A stretch of DNA of 64,000 bases, from positions 1 through 64,000 of the forward strand of contig JAURLI010000015.1 of assembly GCA_030831315.1 (NCBI GenBank), written 5' to 3'. Source of the DNA: Alphaproteobacteria bacterium. GTDB taxonomy: Bacteria > Pseudomonadota > Alphaproteobacteria > SMXQ01. The notes below the pieces were generated by a model. That model saw only the letters and a program-made list of their open reading frames with translations. It was not told where the DNA came from and did not search any database. A program made the translations under genes and the position numbers. This document shows, piece after piece, positions 51,105-60,246 of the stretch. Numbering within the stretch: position 1 is the first letter of the stretch; each line of letters opens with the position of its first letter.

Positions 51105-53543
51105 ATGACCGGCGTCGCCCCCATCTCCCAGCAGATCTGGGACATGAAATACCGGCTCAAGAGCCCCACGGGCGAGGCTGTGGACAAGACCGTGTCCGAT
51201 ACCTGGACCCGGGTCGCCGCCGCCCTGGCCGAGGCGGAAACCCCGGAAACCCGCGCCCGCTGGACGGAAGCCTTCACCGGCGTGCTCGACAGCTTCGAAT
51301 TCCTGCCCGCCGGGCGCATCATCGCCGGCGCCGGCACCGGGCGCTCGGTAACGCTGTTCAACTGCTTCGTCATGGGCACCGTGCCCGACGACATGGCCGG
51401 CATCTTCACCCACCTGCGCGAAGCGGCGCTGACCATGCAGCAGGGCGGCGGCATCGGCTACGACTTCTCGACGCTGCGCCCCAAGGGCGCGCCGGTGAAG
51501 GGCGTGGGCGCCGATGCCTCGGGTCCGCTCTCCTTCATGGACGTCTGGGACGCCATGTGCCGCACGATCATGAGCGCGGGCTCGCGCCGCGGCGCCATGA
51601 TGGGCACCCTGCGTTGCGACCATCCCGACATCGAAGCCTTCATCGAGGCCAAGCGCGAACCCGGCCGGCTGCGCATGTTCAACCTGTCGGTGCTGGTGAC
51701 CGATGCGTTCATGGCCGCCGTCAAGGACGATGCGTCGTGGGAACTCAAGTTCGGCGGCACCGTCTATCGCACGGTGCGTGCGCGCGAATTGTGGGACCGG
51801 ATCATGCGCGCGACCTATGCCTATGCCGAGCCGGGCGTCATCTTCATCGACCGCATCAACCGCGCCAACAACCTGCATTACTGCGAAACCATCGCCGCCA
51901 CCAATCCCTGCGGCGAACAGCCGCTGCCGCCTTATGGTGCCTGCCTGCTGGGCTCGTTCAACCTGGCGCGCTTCGTGCGCGAGCCGTTCACCGAGAACGC
52001 CCGCTTCGACATCGAGCGCCTGCGCGAGGTGGTGCCGGTGGCCGTGCGCATGCTGGACAACGCCATCGACGTTTCGCGCTTCCCCCTCGACGCCCAGGCC
52101 CAGGAAGCCCGGGCCAAGCGGCGCATGGGCCTCGGCGTGACCGGCCTCGCCGACGCGCTGATCATGTGCCGGGTGCGCTACGGCTCCGATGAAGCGGTGC
52201 GCCTTGCCTCGCAGTGGATGGCCGAGACCGAACGCGCCGCCTATCTCGCCTCGGCCGAGATCGCCGCCGAAAAGGGTGCCTTCTCGCTCTACGACAAGGA
52301 CGCCTATCTCGCCGGCGAAACCATCGCCCATCTCGATGCCGATGTGCGCGAGGCCATCGCGGCGCACGGCATCCGCAACGCGCTGCTCACCTCGATCGCG
52401 CCGACGGGCACCATCTCGCTGTTCGCCGACAACGTGTCTTCGGGGCTGGAGCCGGTGTTCAGCTTCTCCTACACCCGCCATATCCTGCAGCCCGACGGTT
52501 CGCGCAAGGACGAGGAAGTCTCGGACTACGCCTATCGCCTGTACCGGCGCCTTTTCGGCGAGAACCGGGAACTGCCCTCCTATTTCGTCGATTCCCAGCG
52601 CCTGACGCCGAACGAACATGTCGTCATGCAGGCCGCCATCCAGAAGCACGTCGACAGTTCGATCTCCAAGACCATCAACGTGCCCGCCGACATCGACTTC
52701 GAGCAGTTCAAGGACGTCTACCTCAAGGCTTACGACCTCGGCTGCAAGGGCTGCACCACCTACCGCCCGAACGAGATCACCGGCTCGGTCCTGGAAGTGA
52801 AGCCGAAGGAGAAAGAGGAGGCCGAGGCCCAGCGCAAGCGCGAGGCCGAACGCGCCGCCCTTGAAGCCCGCGCCCGCAGCGAGGCGGAGGAACTTTCCGC
52901 CGCCGACGAAGGCCAGGAAGAACTGCCGCTCGGCGCGCCGCCGGCCCGCCACCGCGATGCCTTCGAGGCGGGCGGCGTCGTCTACATGACGCAGCCGCTC
53001 GATCGTCCGGGCACCCTGCCGGGGCGCACCTACAAGCTGAAATGGCCGGAATCGGACCACGCCATCTACATCACCATCAACGACGTCGTCCAGGACGGGC
53101 GGCGCCGTCCCTTCGAAATCTTCATCAACTCGAAGAACGTCGAGCATTTCGCCTGGACCGTCGGCCTGACGCGCATGATCTCTGCCGTGTTCCGCCGCGG
53201 CGGCGACGTGTCCTTCGTGGTCGAGGAACTGAAAGCCGTGTTCGATCCGCGCGGCGGCCAGTGGATGAACGGCCGCTACGTGCCCTCGCTGCTCGCCGCC
53301 ATCGGCGACGTGATCGAGCATCACCTGATCGATATCGGCTTCATCAAGGGGCGCGAGGATGTCGCCGCGCGGGCGCGCGAAATGGCCAAGGAAAAGATGG
53401 CGGCAGCGGGCGGCGGCAAGTCCGGCGGTGCCATCGGCGGCGGCGGCGCCATGCTGCAGTGCCCGAAATGCGGCGAGGCCGGCATGATCCGCCAGGAAGG
53501 CTGCGACCTGTGCCTGTCCTGCGGCCATTCAAAGTGCGGGTAA
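51105..53543 (+). CDS. nrdJ: Vitamin B12-dependent (class II) ribonucleotide reductase
   Basis: The 812-residue enzyme reduces ribonucleotides using adenosylcobalamin to make the thiyl radical. Visible marks are VTLFNCFVMG (redox cysteine, near residue 86), GGGIGYDFSTLRPKGA (near 122), TNPCGEQPLPPYGACLLGSFNL with the radical cysteine and Glu (near 268), LLTSIAPTGTISL (near 428) and a C-terminal zinc-ribbon or redox tail CPKCGEAGMIRQEGCDLCLSC. A TSCPD domain occupies about residues 640-730. A charged coiled-coil linker (KEKEEAEAQRKREAERAALEARA) precedes it near 570-600. It is the compact type, shorter than the roughly 1200-residue alphaproteobacterial version. It makes deoxynucleotides without oxygen dependence. 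Confidence 0.94.
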   Translation: MTGVAPISQQIWDMKYRLKSPTGEAVDKTVSDTWTRVAAALAEAETPETRARWTEAFTGVLDSFEFLPAGRIIAGAGTGRSVTLFNCFVMGTVPDDMAGIFTHLREAALTMQQGGGIGYDFSTLRPKGAPVKGVGADASGPLSFMDVWDAMCRTIMSAGSRRGAMMGTLRCDHPDIEAFIEAKREPGRLRMFNLSVLVTDAFMAAVKDDASWELKFGGTVYRTVRARELWDRIMRATYAYAEPGVIFIDRINRANNLHYCETIAATNPCGEQPLPPYGACLLGSFNLARFVREPFTENARFDIERLREVVPVAVRMLDNAIDVSRFPLDAQAQEARAKRRMGLGVTGLADALIMCRVRYGSDEAVRLASQWMAETERAAYLASAEIAAEKGAFSLYDKDAYLAGETIAHLDADVREAIAAHGIRNALLTSIAPTGTISLFADNVSSGLEPVFSFSYTRHILQPDGSRKDEEVSDYAYRLYRRLFGENRELPSYFVDSQRLTPNEHVVMQAAIQKHVDSSISKTINVPADIDFEQFKDVYLKAYDLGCKGCTTYRPNEITGSVLEVKPKEKEEAEAQRKREAERAALEARARSEAEELSAADEGQEELPLGAPPARHRDAFEAGGVVYMTQPLDRPGTLPGRTYKLKWPESDHAIYITINDVVQDGRRRPFEIFINSKNVEHFAWTVGLTRMISAVFRRGGDVSFVVEELKAVFDPRGGQWMNGRYVPSLLAAIGDVIEHHLIDIGFIKGREDVAARAREMAKEKMAAAGGGKSGGAIGGGGAMLQCPKCGEAGMIRQEGCDLCLSCGHSKCG

Positions 53544-53547
53544 AGCC

Positions 53548-54102
53548 CTAGCGCCCTTCGCGCACCCGTCTTGCCAGTTCGTGCAGCGGCCCGTCGGGCA
53601 GCCCGAACTCGTCGAGGTGGCGCAGGGTATTTTCCAGATAGTCGACGTTAGTGCCGCCCTGCCCTGAGCTGGCGCGGATGATGCGCGCGGCCTCAATGGG
53701 GGCGATGCGCCCGGCATATTGCGGATGCGCCCGGTCGCAGACGTAGGTTTCCGCCCGCACCCGTTCGCCGCCCGCAAGGCGCAGCTCGACCGTGCGCCGC
53801 AGGTAGACCTCGGTCACCCGCTCGCGGGCATCGAGATAGGCGAGCACCTCTTCCGCCTTGTCCGCCGCCACCCGGTAGGCAAGCCCGCGACAGGCCCCGC
53901 CCCGGTCGAGGCCGAGCACGAGGCCCGGGCGTTCCGCCGTGCCGCGCCAGACCACCGACCATACGCAGAGCGCGCGATGGCGCCCGCCGAGCAGCGCCTG
54001 GCTGCGCGCGGCGAAGGCAAAGCCCGGATTCCACATCAGCGAACCGTAGCCGAAAACCCAGATGTCGCGTTCCGCCATGATGCGGCCATGTTCCCTTTTC
54101 AT
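53548..54102 (-). CDS. Gamma-glutamylcyclotransferase (ChaC family)
   Basis: The 184-residue protein begins with WVFGYGSLMWNPGF, the ChaC glycine loop, and has LGLDRGGACRGLAY, the catalytic Glu region LDARERVTEVYLRR (near residue 95) and TNVDYLENTL. ChaC enzymes break glutathione into 5-oxoproline and Cys-Gly. Alternative ATG at 54078 would give MAERDIWVFG, closer to family starts; neither start has a good ribosome binding site. It ends 4 bp from the convergent nrdJ. The GST, glyoxalase II and GGT genes in this window make glutathione use likely. Confidence 0.9.
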   Translation of the reverse strand: MKREHGRIMAERDIWVFGYGSLMWNPGFAFAARSQALLGGRHRALCVWSVVWRGTAERPGLVLGLDRGGACRGLAYRVAADKAEEVLAYLDARERVTEVYLRRTVELRLAGGERVRAETYVCDRAHPQYAGRIAPIEAARIIRASSGQGGTNVDYLENTLRHLDEFGLPDGPLHELARRVREGR

Positions 54103-54219
54103 CCTTGGCGCAGGATGGCCCGCGCTTTGACGCCCGTGCCATTCCCGCTACAGTGCCAAGTGTAACCAATCGCCGCGCCGCCGTCCCGGCGGCACGCAAT
54201 CGGAACCGGTGCTTCGTTG

Positions 54220-55293
54220 GTGACCAGCCGTCTCAACCTCAAGAGCCTTTCCGGCCGCATCATCTGGGGCGCCTTCGCCTTCGTGCTGCTGGCCATCGGC
54301 GCCATCACCGCGATGTGGTTCGCGGGTGCAGCCCAAGTGCGCGAACAGATCGCGCGCGTCGGCCAGAATTTCGCGGGCGACGGCGGCCAGTTCACGGTGC
54401 AGACGCTGCGCGTCACCGGCTTTCCCTTCGCCTACGAGGCCGAGCTTGGCAACCTGGCACTCGCCGGGCGCGATGCGCGCGGCACATGGGAATGGCGCGC
54501 CGACCGGGCGCGGCTGACGATGTCGCCATGGCTCGGCCGCAATATCGTTTTCGACCTTTCCGGCAACCACCGCCTGCGCACGCGCCTCGGCCGCCTGCCG
54601 CTCGACCTCGAAATCGCGGCGCAGAAGGCCCCCGGCGAAATCCAGCTCGGCAGTGCCGCCGCGCCCGCGCTTTACAAGATCCTGCCCGAAAATATCCGCG
54701 CCAAGGAACTGACCACCGGCGCCGAGATGGCCGCCGACCGCGCGTCGTTCCAGCTCTTCATCTATCCGCCCCAGGAGCGCAAAACCGCCAACAACACCCA
54801 AGCTGCCGCGGGCGTGCTGGTGGAACTGGCGGGCGTCGGTCTGCCGCCGGCCTGGGCGAAGTTCCTCGGCCCCAAGCTGGCCAAGCTGGCGACGGAAATC
54901 CAGGTTCTGGGCGACGTGCCCGTGCCGGTGGACCGGCGCAACATCGCCCGCTTCCGCGAGGCGGGCGGCAGCGTCGAGGTCAAGAGCCTGGCCCTTGAAT
55001 GGGGGCCGGCGCGCATCGACGGCTCAGGCACGCTGACCCTCGATGCAGGGCTGCAGCCGGAGGCCTCCTTCGCCGCGCGCATGACGGGATTTGAGGAAAC
55101 CGCCGACGCGCTGGTGGCGGCGGGCCTGATCCGCGCGCAGGAAGCGCAGGGCGTGAAGCTGCTTCTATCGCTGATGGCGCGCCGTTCGGACCCCGGACGC
55201 GGCGCCGAGATCCGCGTGCCCATCACCATTCAGGACCGCACGGTCTATGTCGGCCCGGCGCGCCTTGCGCGCCTGCCCCAGATCAGGTGGTGA
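54220..55293 (+). CDS. DUF2125 envelope protein
   Basis: The 357-residue protein has an N-terminal transmembrane anchor (IIWGAFAFVLLAIGAITAMWF) followed by a long beta-rich region including VTGFPFAYEAELGNLAL (near residue 65) and SLALEWGPARIDGSGTLTLDA (near 267), typical of DUF2125. It is predicted to be an inner-membrane-anchored periplasmic protein. Its function is unknown. The start is GTG at 54220 (or TTG one codon earlier); both precede the basic SRLNLKSL segment. It converges with tyrC, with a 10-bp gap. Confidence 0.85.
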   Translation: MTSRLNLKSLSGRIIWGAFAFVLLAIGAITAMWFAGAAQVREQIARVGQNFAGDGGQFTVQTLRVTGFPFAYEAELGNLALAGRDARGTWEWRADRARLTMSPWLGRNIVFDLSGNHRLRTRLGRLPLDLEIAAQKAPGEIQLGSAAAPALYKILPENIRAKELTTGAEMAADRASFQLFIYPPQERKTANNTQAAAGVLVELAGVGLPPAWAKFLGPKLAKLATEIQVLGDVPVPVDRRNIARFREAGGSVEVKSLALEWGPARIDGSGTLTLDAGLQPEASFAARMTGFEETADALVAAGLIRAQEAQGVKLLLSLMARRSDPGRGAEIRVPITIQDRTVYVGPARLARLPQIRW

Positions 55294-55303
55294 TCGGCGA
55301 TAA

Positions 55304-56206
55304 CTAAGCCTGTCCGGCCTTGACGATGGAGCGGCGGATGGCGCGGGTACGGGTGAACCAGTCCTCCAGCGCCTTGCCGTCGCCGTAGCGGATGGCGCGC
55401 TGGAGCGAGGTGAGATCCTCGTCGAAGCGGCCGAGCATTTCCAGAACCGCATCCTTGTTGGCAAGGAAGATATCGCGCCACATCACTGGGTCGGACGCCG
55501 CGATGCGTGTGAAGTCGCGGAAGCCGCCGGCGGCGAACTTGATCACTTCCTGCTGCAACGTGTTTTCGAGCTCCGTCGCCGTGCCGACGATGGTGTAGGC
55601 GATCAGGTGCGGCAGGTGAGAGGTGATGGCCAGAACCATGTCGTGATGGCGCGGCTCCATCGTATCCACATCGCTGCCGACCGCCCGCCACAGGGCGGCG
55701 ACGCGGGAAACTGCGGCTTCATCGGTACCGGGAAGCGGCGTGAGAATGCACCAGCGGCCCTCGAACAGTTCGGCAAAGCCCGATTCGGGACCCGATTCCT
55801 CCGTCCCCGCGACGGGATGGGCCGGGACGAGATGCACGCCCGTCGGCAGGTGCGGCAGCACCGCGTCGATCACGCCCTGCTTGACCGAACCGACGTCGCT
55901 GACGATGGCACCGGGCTTGAGGGCAGGCGCGATGGCCTGGGCGATGGCGCCGCTCGCCCCCACGGGTGCTGCGATGACGACAAGATCGGCGCCCGCGGCG
56001 GCCTTGGCGGGATCCATCTCGGCCCGGTCGATGAAGCCGAGCTTGAGCGCGACCTCAAGGGTCTTTTCCGTGCGCGCCGAGCCGACGATTTCATCGGCCA
56101 GATGGTCGCGCTTGATGGCGCGCGCCAATGAGGAGCCGATCAGCCCCAGCCCGATGATGGCGATGCGCCCGAAGCGCGCTTCGGCGGTGATGGGACGATC
56201 AGCCAC
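55304..56206 (-). CDS. tyrC: Prephenate/arogenate dehydrogenase
   Basis: The 300-residue enzyme has the dinucleotide motif GLGLIGSSLARAI (near residue 20), DVGSVKQGV (near 106), HPVAGTEESGPESGFAELFEGR (near 131) and SHLPHLIAYTIV (near 200). These identify the cyclohexadienyl/prephenate dehydrogenase that makes 4-hydroxyphenylpyruvate or tyrosine. The GTG at 56206 is six bases after AGGAAGG and overlaps hisC by 8 bp; the ATG used by the track is 11 codons further upstream. It ends the chorismate mutase-hisC-tyrC operon. Confidence 0.92.
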   Translation of the reverse strand: MADRPITAEARFGRIAIIGLGLIGSSLARAIKRDHLADEIVGSARTEKTLEVALKLGFIDRAEMDPAKAAAGADLVVIAAPVGASGAIAQAIAPALKPGAIVSDVGSVKQGVIDAVLPHLPTGVHLVPAHPVAGTEESGPESGFAELFEGRWCILTPLPGTDEAAVSRVAALWRAVGSDVDTMEPRHHDMVLAITSHLPHLIAYTIVGTATELENTLQQEVIKFAAGGFRDFTRIAASDPVMWRDIFLANKDAVLEMLGRFDEDLTSLQRAIRYGDGKALEDWFTRTRAIRRSIVKAGQA

Positions 56207-57326
56207 GGCGACCTTCCTTTCCCGCCATGAATTCGGCAAGCGCCGAACAGGCCGCGTCGCATTCTTCCGCCAGCCCGACGGTAACGCGCAGGCAATCAGG
56301 CAGGCCGTAGCCGCCCATGCGGCGCACGATGATGCCGCGCGATTTCAGGAAAGCGTCGGCGGCTTCCGCCTGGGCGACGCCGCCCGGAAAGCGCGCCAGA
56401 ACGAAGTTGCCCTGGGACGGCGGGATGACGAGCCCCGCCGCCGTCAGCGCGGCAGTCATGCGCGCGCGCATCCCGGTATTCAGCGCCACGGCACGGTCGA
56501 AATGATCGCGATCGGCGAGCGCCGCGATGGCCGCGGCCTGCGCCGCGGTCGAGACGTTGAACGGCATGCGCAGGCGGTTGAGCACATCGACGATATGCGC
56601 CGGCCCATAGGCCCAGCCGATGCGAAGCCCGCCGAGACCGAAGATCTTCGAAAAGGTGCGCGTCATGATGACGTTGTCGTTTTCGTTCACCAGCGTTACG
56701 CCCGAATCGTAATCATCTGCCGTCACGAACTCGGCATAGGCCGAATCGATGACGAGGATGACACCGTCCGGCAGCCCACGGCGCAGGCGGCGCAATTCAT
56801 CGAGGCCGATGTAGCTGCCCGTCGGGTTGTTCGGGTTGGCGATGTAAACAAGGCGCGTGCGGTTGCCCGCCCGCGCGATCAGCGCGTCGACATCAGTGCG
56901 CAGGTTCTTTTCCGCGACCTTGACCGGCGTGGCGCCGACCGAGCTGGCGGCAATCGGGTAAATGAGGAATCCGTGCTCGGTGTAGAGCACTTCGTCGCCC
57001 TCGCCCGCATAGCCGCGCGCCATCAGGCCCAGAAGCTCGTCCGAGCCCGCGCCGCAGACGATGCGTGCGGGGTCGAGGCCGAAGCGGGTACCGATGGCCT
57101 CGCGAAGGGCTACGGAACCACCGTCCGGGTAACGCGCCAGGGTCTTGGACGCCGCCTCGAAAGCGGCGACGGCCGCGGGCGAAGGCCCGAGCGCGCCTTC
57201 GTTCGACGACAGCTTGATGACGCGGTCCTGACCCGCGATCTTCGACTGGCCGCCCTCGTAGGGCGCGATGTCGAGAACGCCGGGACGCGGCGCAATGGGC
57301 CGGTCGCTGGCTGAAGCGGCAGTCAT
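56199..57326 (-). CDS. hisC: Histidinol-phosphate / aromatic aminotransferase
   Basis: The 375-residue PLP protein has IKLSSNEGALGPSP (near residue 38), GAGSDELLGLMARGYAG, YIANPNNPTGSYI (near 158), DSAYAEF and the cofactor lysine in TRTFSKIFGLGGLRIGW (near 228). HisC transaminates imidazole acetol phosphate, and homologues in this tyrC-linked position also transaminate prephenate or phenylpyruvate. The start is ATG 57326, overlapping the chorismate mutase stop as ATGA; the track start at 57722 lies inside the upstream gene. An aromatic role is likely from context. Confidence 0.92.
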   Translation of the reverse strand: MTAASASDRPIAPRPGVLDIAPYEGGQSKIAGQDRVIKLSSNEGALGPSPAAVAAFEAASKTLARYPDGGSVALREAIGTRFGLDPARIVCGAGSDELLGLMARGYAGEGDEVLYTEHGFLIYPIAASSVGATPVKVAEKNLRTDVDALIARAGNRTRLVYIANPNNPTGSYIGLDELRRLRRGLPDGVILVIDSAYAEFVTADDYDSGVTLVNENDNVIMTRTFSKIFGLGGLRIGWAYGPAHIVDVLNRLRMPFNVSTAAQAAAIAALADRDHFDRAVALNTGMRARMTAALTAAGLVIPPSQGNFVLARFPGGVAQAEAADAFLKSRGIIVRRMGGYGLPDCLRVTVGLAEECDAACSALAEFMAGKEGRRG

Positions 57327-58168
57327 GGTGCTTCGCCCAGGCTGAGCGGCACTGCGTAGGCGCCGATCACCGTCACGTCGCGCGCACTGTCGCCCAGCGC
57401 CGACCTGAGCCGTGCGAGGGCTGCGTCGTCGGACGTCAGGAATCCATCCACTTCGAGCAGGTGCGCGGTGCCGCCGCCGCCATGCCCGGCCGAAAACCGC
57501 AGCACGAGGCCGGCACTTTCGACGGCGCGCGCAAGGGCGGCGCGGCTGACCGATTCGGGCGTTTCGATGACGATCAGCGTGCGATCGTCGCCCGAGGGCT
57601 CCGGCGCCATATCGGCAACCGCAAGGCCCTGGGCGATGCCGCCCTTGGGCTCGAGGCCGGTCGCGACCGGCAGGCGCGCGACCACGCGGGGCGAACCATC
57701 GGCGACGAGACGCGCCCACCACGGGTCGCGTTCTTCGACCGCGGGGAAGGGAACGATGGCGACATGGGCCTTGCCCGCTGCAACCTGGGAAATGGCCTGG
57801 GCCGAACCGGGTGCGCCGTTCATCGGCGTATTCATGCCGTACTGGCCGCGCGCCAGCCCCCAGCAGGTGGGCGCGTTTTCGGGCGCGCTGACGGCGACCG
57901 TGAAGTCGCCCTGCACACGGAGCGCCGCCGACATGATCTCGCGCCAGATGCGGACAAGGGCAAGGGGATCAAAGCCGCCATCCGCCTTGGCCACCAGCCG
58001 GCGCAGGACTTCCGCTTCGCGCCCGGGGCGCAGCATCGGCGCGCCCGCCTGGGCCTTGAGCGGGGCCACTTGGGCCGCGAACTCGGCACGGCGCAAGAGC
58101 AGCGCAATGAGCTGGTCATCGAGGCGGTCGATTTCACCGCGCAGGCTTTCGAGCGTGAGGCCGGTCAT
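57323..58168 (-). CDS. Chorismate mutase with degenerate prephenate dehydratase-like and ACT-like regions
   Basis: The 281-residue protein starts with an AroQ chorismate mutase domain (about residues 1-90: LESLRGEIDRLDDQLIALLLRRAEF and the LRPGREAEVLRRL segment). The middle (about 95-190) has a PDT-like pattern but lacks the normal TRF motif (here DRTLIVIE) and the usual glycine-rich entry. The end (about 200-281) looks like an ACT domain with HLLEVDGFLTSDDAALARLR. A P-protein, normally bifunctional, would thus keep only the mutase activity. It leads the operon with hisC and tyrC. The ATG 58168 fits the family start; the track's extra 31 residues do not. Confidence 0.82.
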   Translation of the reverse strand: MTGLTLESLRGEIDRLDDQLIALLLRRAEFAAQVAPLKAQAGAPMLRPGREAEVLRRLVAKADGGFDPLALVRIWREIMSAALRVQGDFTVAVSAPENAPTCWGLARGQYGMNTPMNGAPGSAQAISQVAAGKAHVAIVPFPAVEERDPWWARLVADGSPRVVARLPVATGLEPKGGIAQGLAVADMAPEPSGDDRTLIVIETPESVSRAALARAVESAGLVLRFSAGHGGGGTAHLLEVDGFLTSDDAALARLRSALGDSARDVTVIGAYAVPLSLGEAP

Positions 58169-58282
58169 GGGTCGCTTTTCCGAACAGGTCAGGGCCACGG
58201 CGCTCGCGCCGGGGCCGCCAAACAGGCCGCTAGTCTTAGCGGCAAGAGCCTGTAAAATCAAAGAGAACGTTGAGTTAACGAT

Positions 58283-58311
58283 TGACGGGCGGGGCGCATC
58301 CGCCTAGCAAT
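58283..58311 (+). promoter_or_regulatory. Possible promoter of metX-metW
   Basis: TTGACG and TAGCAA are 17 bp apart in the divergent region between the chorismate mutase and metX. The -10 element is poor, so the call is weak. Confidence 0.35.
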
Positions 58312-58336
58312 CTGGCCCTTTCGGGGCTAAGGTCCG

Positions 58337-58359
58337 CCGTCCGGCGACCCCCCGGACGG
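58337..58359 (+). other. 8-bp hairpin in the metX leader
   Basis: CCGTCCGG and CCGGACGG flank a seven-base loop within the metX leader. No SAM riboswitch class was recognised around it. It may be a leader structure or chance in GC-rich sequence. Confidence 0.3.
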
Positions 58360-58405
58360 GGTTCGCCCGCGGGACGGGCCCGCAGGCGTGCAAGGATCGT
58401 AAGGT

Positions 58406-59590
58406 ATGGCGAGCGAAGCTGCCCCCGAGGGCGCCCCGGCCAAACGCGCAAACGGACCGGCGTTGACGCCCCAGCAGGTGGTGCTGGCGGCCGATGAGCC
58501 GTTACGCCTCGATTCCGGGGCGACGCTCGGCCCCATCACCGTCGCCTATACGACCCAGGGGCGGCTCAATGCCGACAAATCCAACGCCATCCTGATCTGC
58601 CATGCGCTGACCGGCGACCAGTTCGTCTCGGGCCCCCATCCCACGACCGGCAAGCCCGGCTGGTGGGATACCATGATCGGGCCGGGCCGCCCGCTCGATC
58701 CCGAACGCTATTTCCTGATCTGCTCGAACATCCTCGGCGGCTGCCTCGGCACTACCGGGCCCAAGGACATCAACCCCGCGACGGGCAAGCCGTGGGGCCT
58801 CGATTTCCCGGTCATCACCGTGGGCGACATGGTCAACGTGCAGCGCCTGCTGGTGGACCACCTAGGCATCGGGCAGCTGTTCTGCGTGATCGGCGGATCG
58901 ATGGGCGGCATGCAGGTGCTCGACTGGGCGGTGCGCTATCCGGAACGGGTTTTTTGCGCCATGCCGATCGCCAGCGCCGCGCGCACGTCTGCACAGAACA
59001 TCGCCCATCACGAAGTGGGCCGTCAGGCGGTCATGGCCGATCCCGACTGGTGCGGCGGGCGTTACCTGGAACAGGGCAAGCGGCCGCACCGCGGGCTCGC
59101 CGTGGCGCGCATGGGCGCACATATCACCTATCTCTCGGAATCGGCGCTGACCCGCAAGTTCGGCCGCTCGTTGCAGGCGCGCGAACAGGTGACCTACGGC
59201 TTCGATGCCGACTTCCAGGTGGAAAGCTACCTGCGCCATCAGGGCATCACCTTCGTCGATCGCTTCGATGCCAATTCCTATCTCTACATCACCCGCGCGA
59301 CCGACTACTTCGACCTCGCGCAGGAACATGGCGGCGTGCTGTCCCGCGCCTTCCGCAACACGCCGGTGCGTTTCGGCGTCGTCAGCTTCACCAGCGACTG
59401 GATGTTCCCGACACTGGAAAGCCGTGATCTGGTAAAAGCGCTGAATGCCGTCGGCGCCAATGTCGCCTTCGTCGAAGTCGAAACCGACCAGGGCCATGAC
59501 TCGTTCCTGATGGATATTCCCGACTATCACCGCATCGTCCACGGCTTCCTCGAAGGTGCCGCCGATCACCGGGGGCTGAAAAAGCCATGA
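58406..59590 (+). CDS. metX: Homoserine O-acetyltransferase
   Basis: The 394-residue alpha/beta hydrolase-fold enzyme has [13 protein letters not shown] (near residue 66), [14 protein letters not shown], the nucleophile elbow [15 protein letters not shown] (near 162), [13 protein letters not shown] (Asp near 336) and [10 protein letters not shown] (His near 364). It acylates homoserine in methionine synthesis. An N-terminal extension ([17 protein letters not shown]) is disordered. The stop overlaps metW by 4 bp (ATGA). A homoserine succinyltransferase activity for some MetX proteins is known, so acyl donor is not certain. Confidence 0.95.
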   Translation: MASEAAPEGAPAKRANGPALTPQQVVLAADEPLRLDSGATLGPITVAYTTQGRLNADKSNAILICHALTGDQFVSGPHPTTGKPGWWDTMIGPGRPLDPERYFLICSNILGGCLGTTGPKDINPATGKPWGLDFPVITVGDMVNVQRLLVDHLGIGQLFCVIGGSMGGMQVLDWAVRYPERVFCAMPIASAARTSAQNIAHHEVGRQAVMADPDWCGGRYLEQGKRPHRGLAVARMGAHITYLSESALTRKFGRSLQAREQVTYGFDADFQVESYLRHQGITFVDRFDANSYLYITRATDYFDLAQEHGGVLSRAFRNTPVRFGVVSFTSDWMFPTLESRDLVKALNAVGANVAFVEVETDQGHDSFLMDIPDYHRIVHGFLEGAADHRGLKKP

Positions 59591-60246
59591 CGGGAATATC
59601 TTCCGACAAGCCGGCGCCGCTCATCGGGCGCACGGAATCAGGCTCGGGGCGCATCCGCGTCGATCTGCAACTGATCGCCGATCTCGTTCCGGCCGGCTCG
59701 CGGGTCCTCGACGTCGGCTGCGGCGACGGCTCGCTGCTGCACTACCTGACCAAGTACAAGGGCGTCGATGCGCGCGGCATCGAAATCAGCCGCGACCGCG
59801 TCGCCGCCTGCCTCAACCAGGGGCTTTCGGTCATTCAGGGCGACGCCGAAATGGACCTCGCCGACTATCCCGACGATGCCTTCGACTGCGTGGTGCTGAG
59901 CCAGACCCTGCAGGCCGTCCACGATCCCAAGTGGATGCTGGAACAGCTGTTGCGCATCGGAGGGCTTGCGGTGGTGTCGATCACCAATGCGGGCTACTGG
60001 AAGAACCGTGTCACGTTCATGGTCGAGGGGCGCGAACCTTTCGCCGTTCACCGCGACGAAACCTGGTATGACACGGCCTATATCCATCCCTGCACCATCC
60101 GCGACTTCGTCGACCTGGCGAACGAGATGGATACGCGCATCGAGCGCTGCTTCGCGCTGAACCCGCGCGGCGCCTATCGCGAGATCAACCCGCGCAGCCA
60201 CTGGGCCAACCTCACCGCGGTGCAGGCCGTTTTTCTGCTGAGCTAG
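59587..60246 (+). CDS. metW: Methionine biosynthesis protein MetW
   Basis: The 219-residue protein belongs to the MetW class I methyltransferase-fold family: [17 protein letters not shown] (near residue 36), [27 protein letters not shown] (near 60) and [14 protein letters not shown] (near 96). MetW always pairs with metX and is thought to help it, possibly as a stabilising or regulating partner. It starts in the metX stop. Its last 35 bp overlap tail-to-tail with the next minus-strand gene. Confidence 0.92.
   Translation: MTGISSDKPAPLIGRTESGSGRIRVDLQLIADLVPAGSRVLDVGCGDGSLLHYLTKYKGVDARGIEISRDRVAACLNQGLSVIQGDAEMDLADYPDDAFDCVVLSQTLQAVHDPKWMLEQLLRIGGLAVVSITNAGYWKNRVTFMVEGREPFAVHRDETWYDTAYIHPCTIRDFVDLANEMDTRIERCFALNPRGAYREINPRSHWANLTAVQAVFLLS

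Noticed and set aside
58262-58405. SAM-II or other SAM riboswitch upstream of metX
   Set aside because: No conserved core matching SAM-II, SAM-I or SAH riboswitches was seen; only a simple hairpin and a weak promoter were found.
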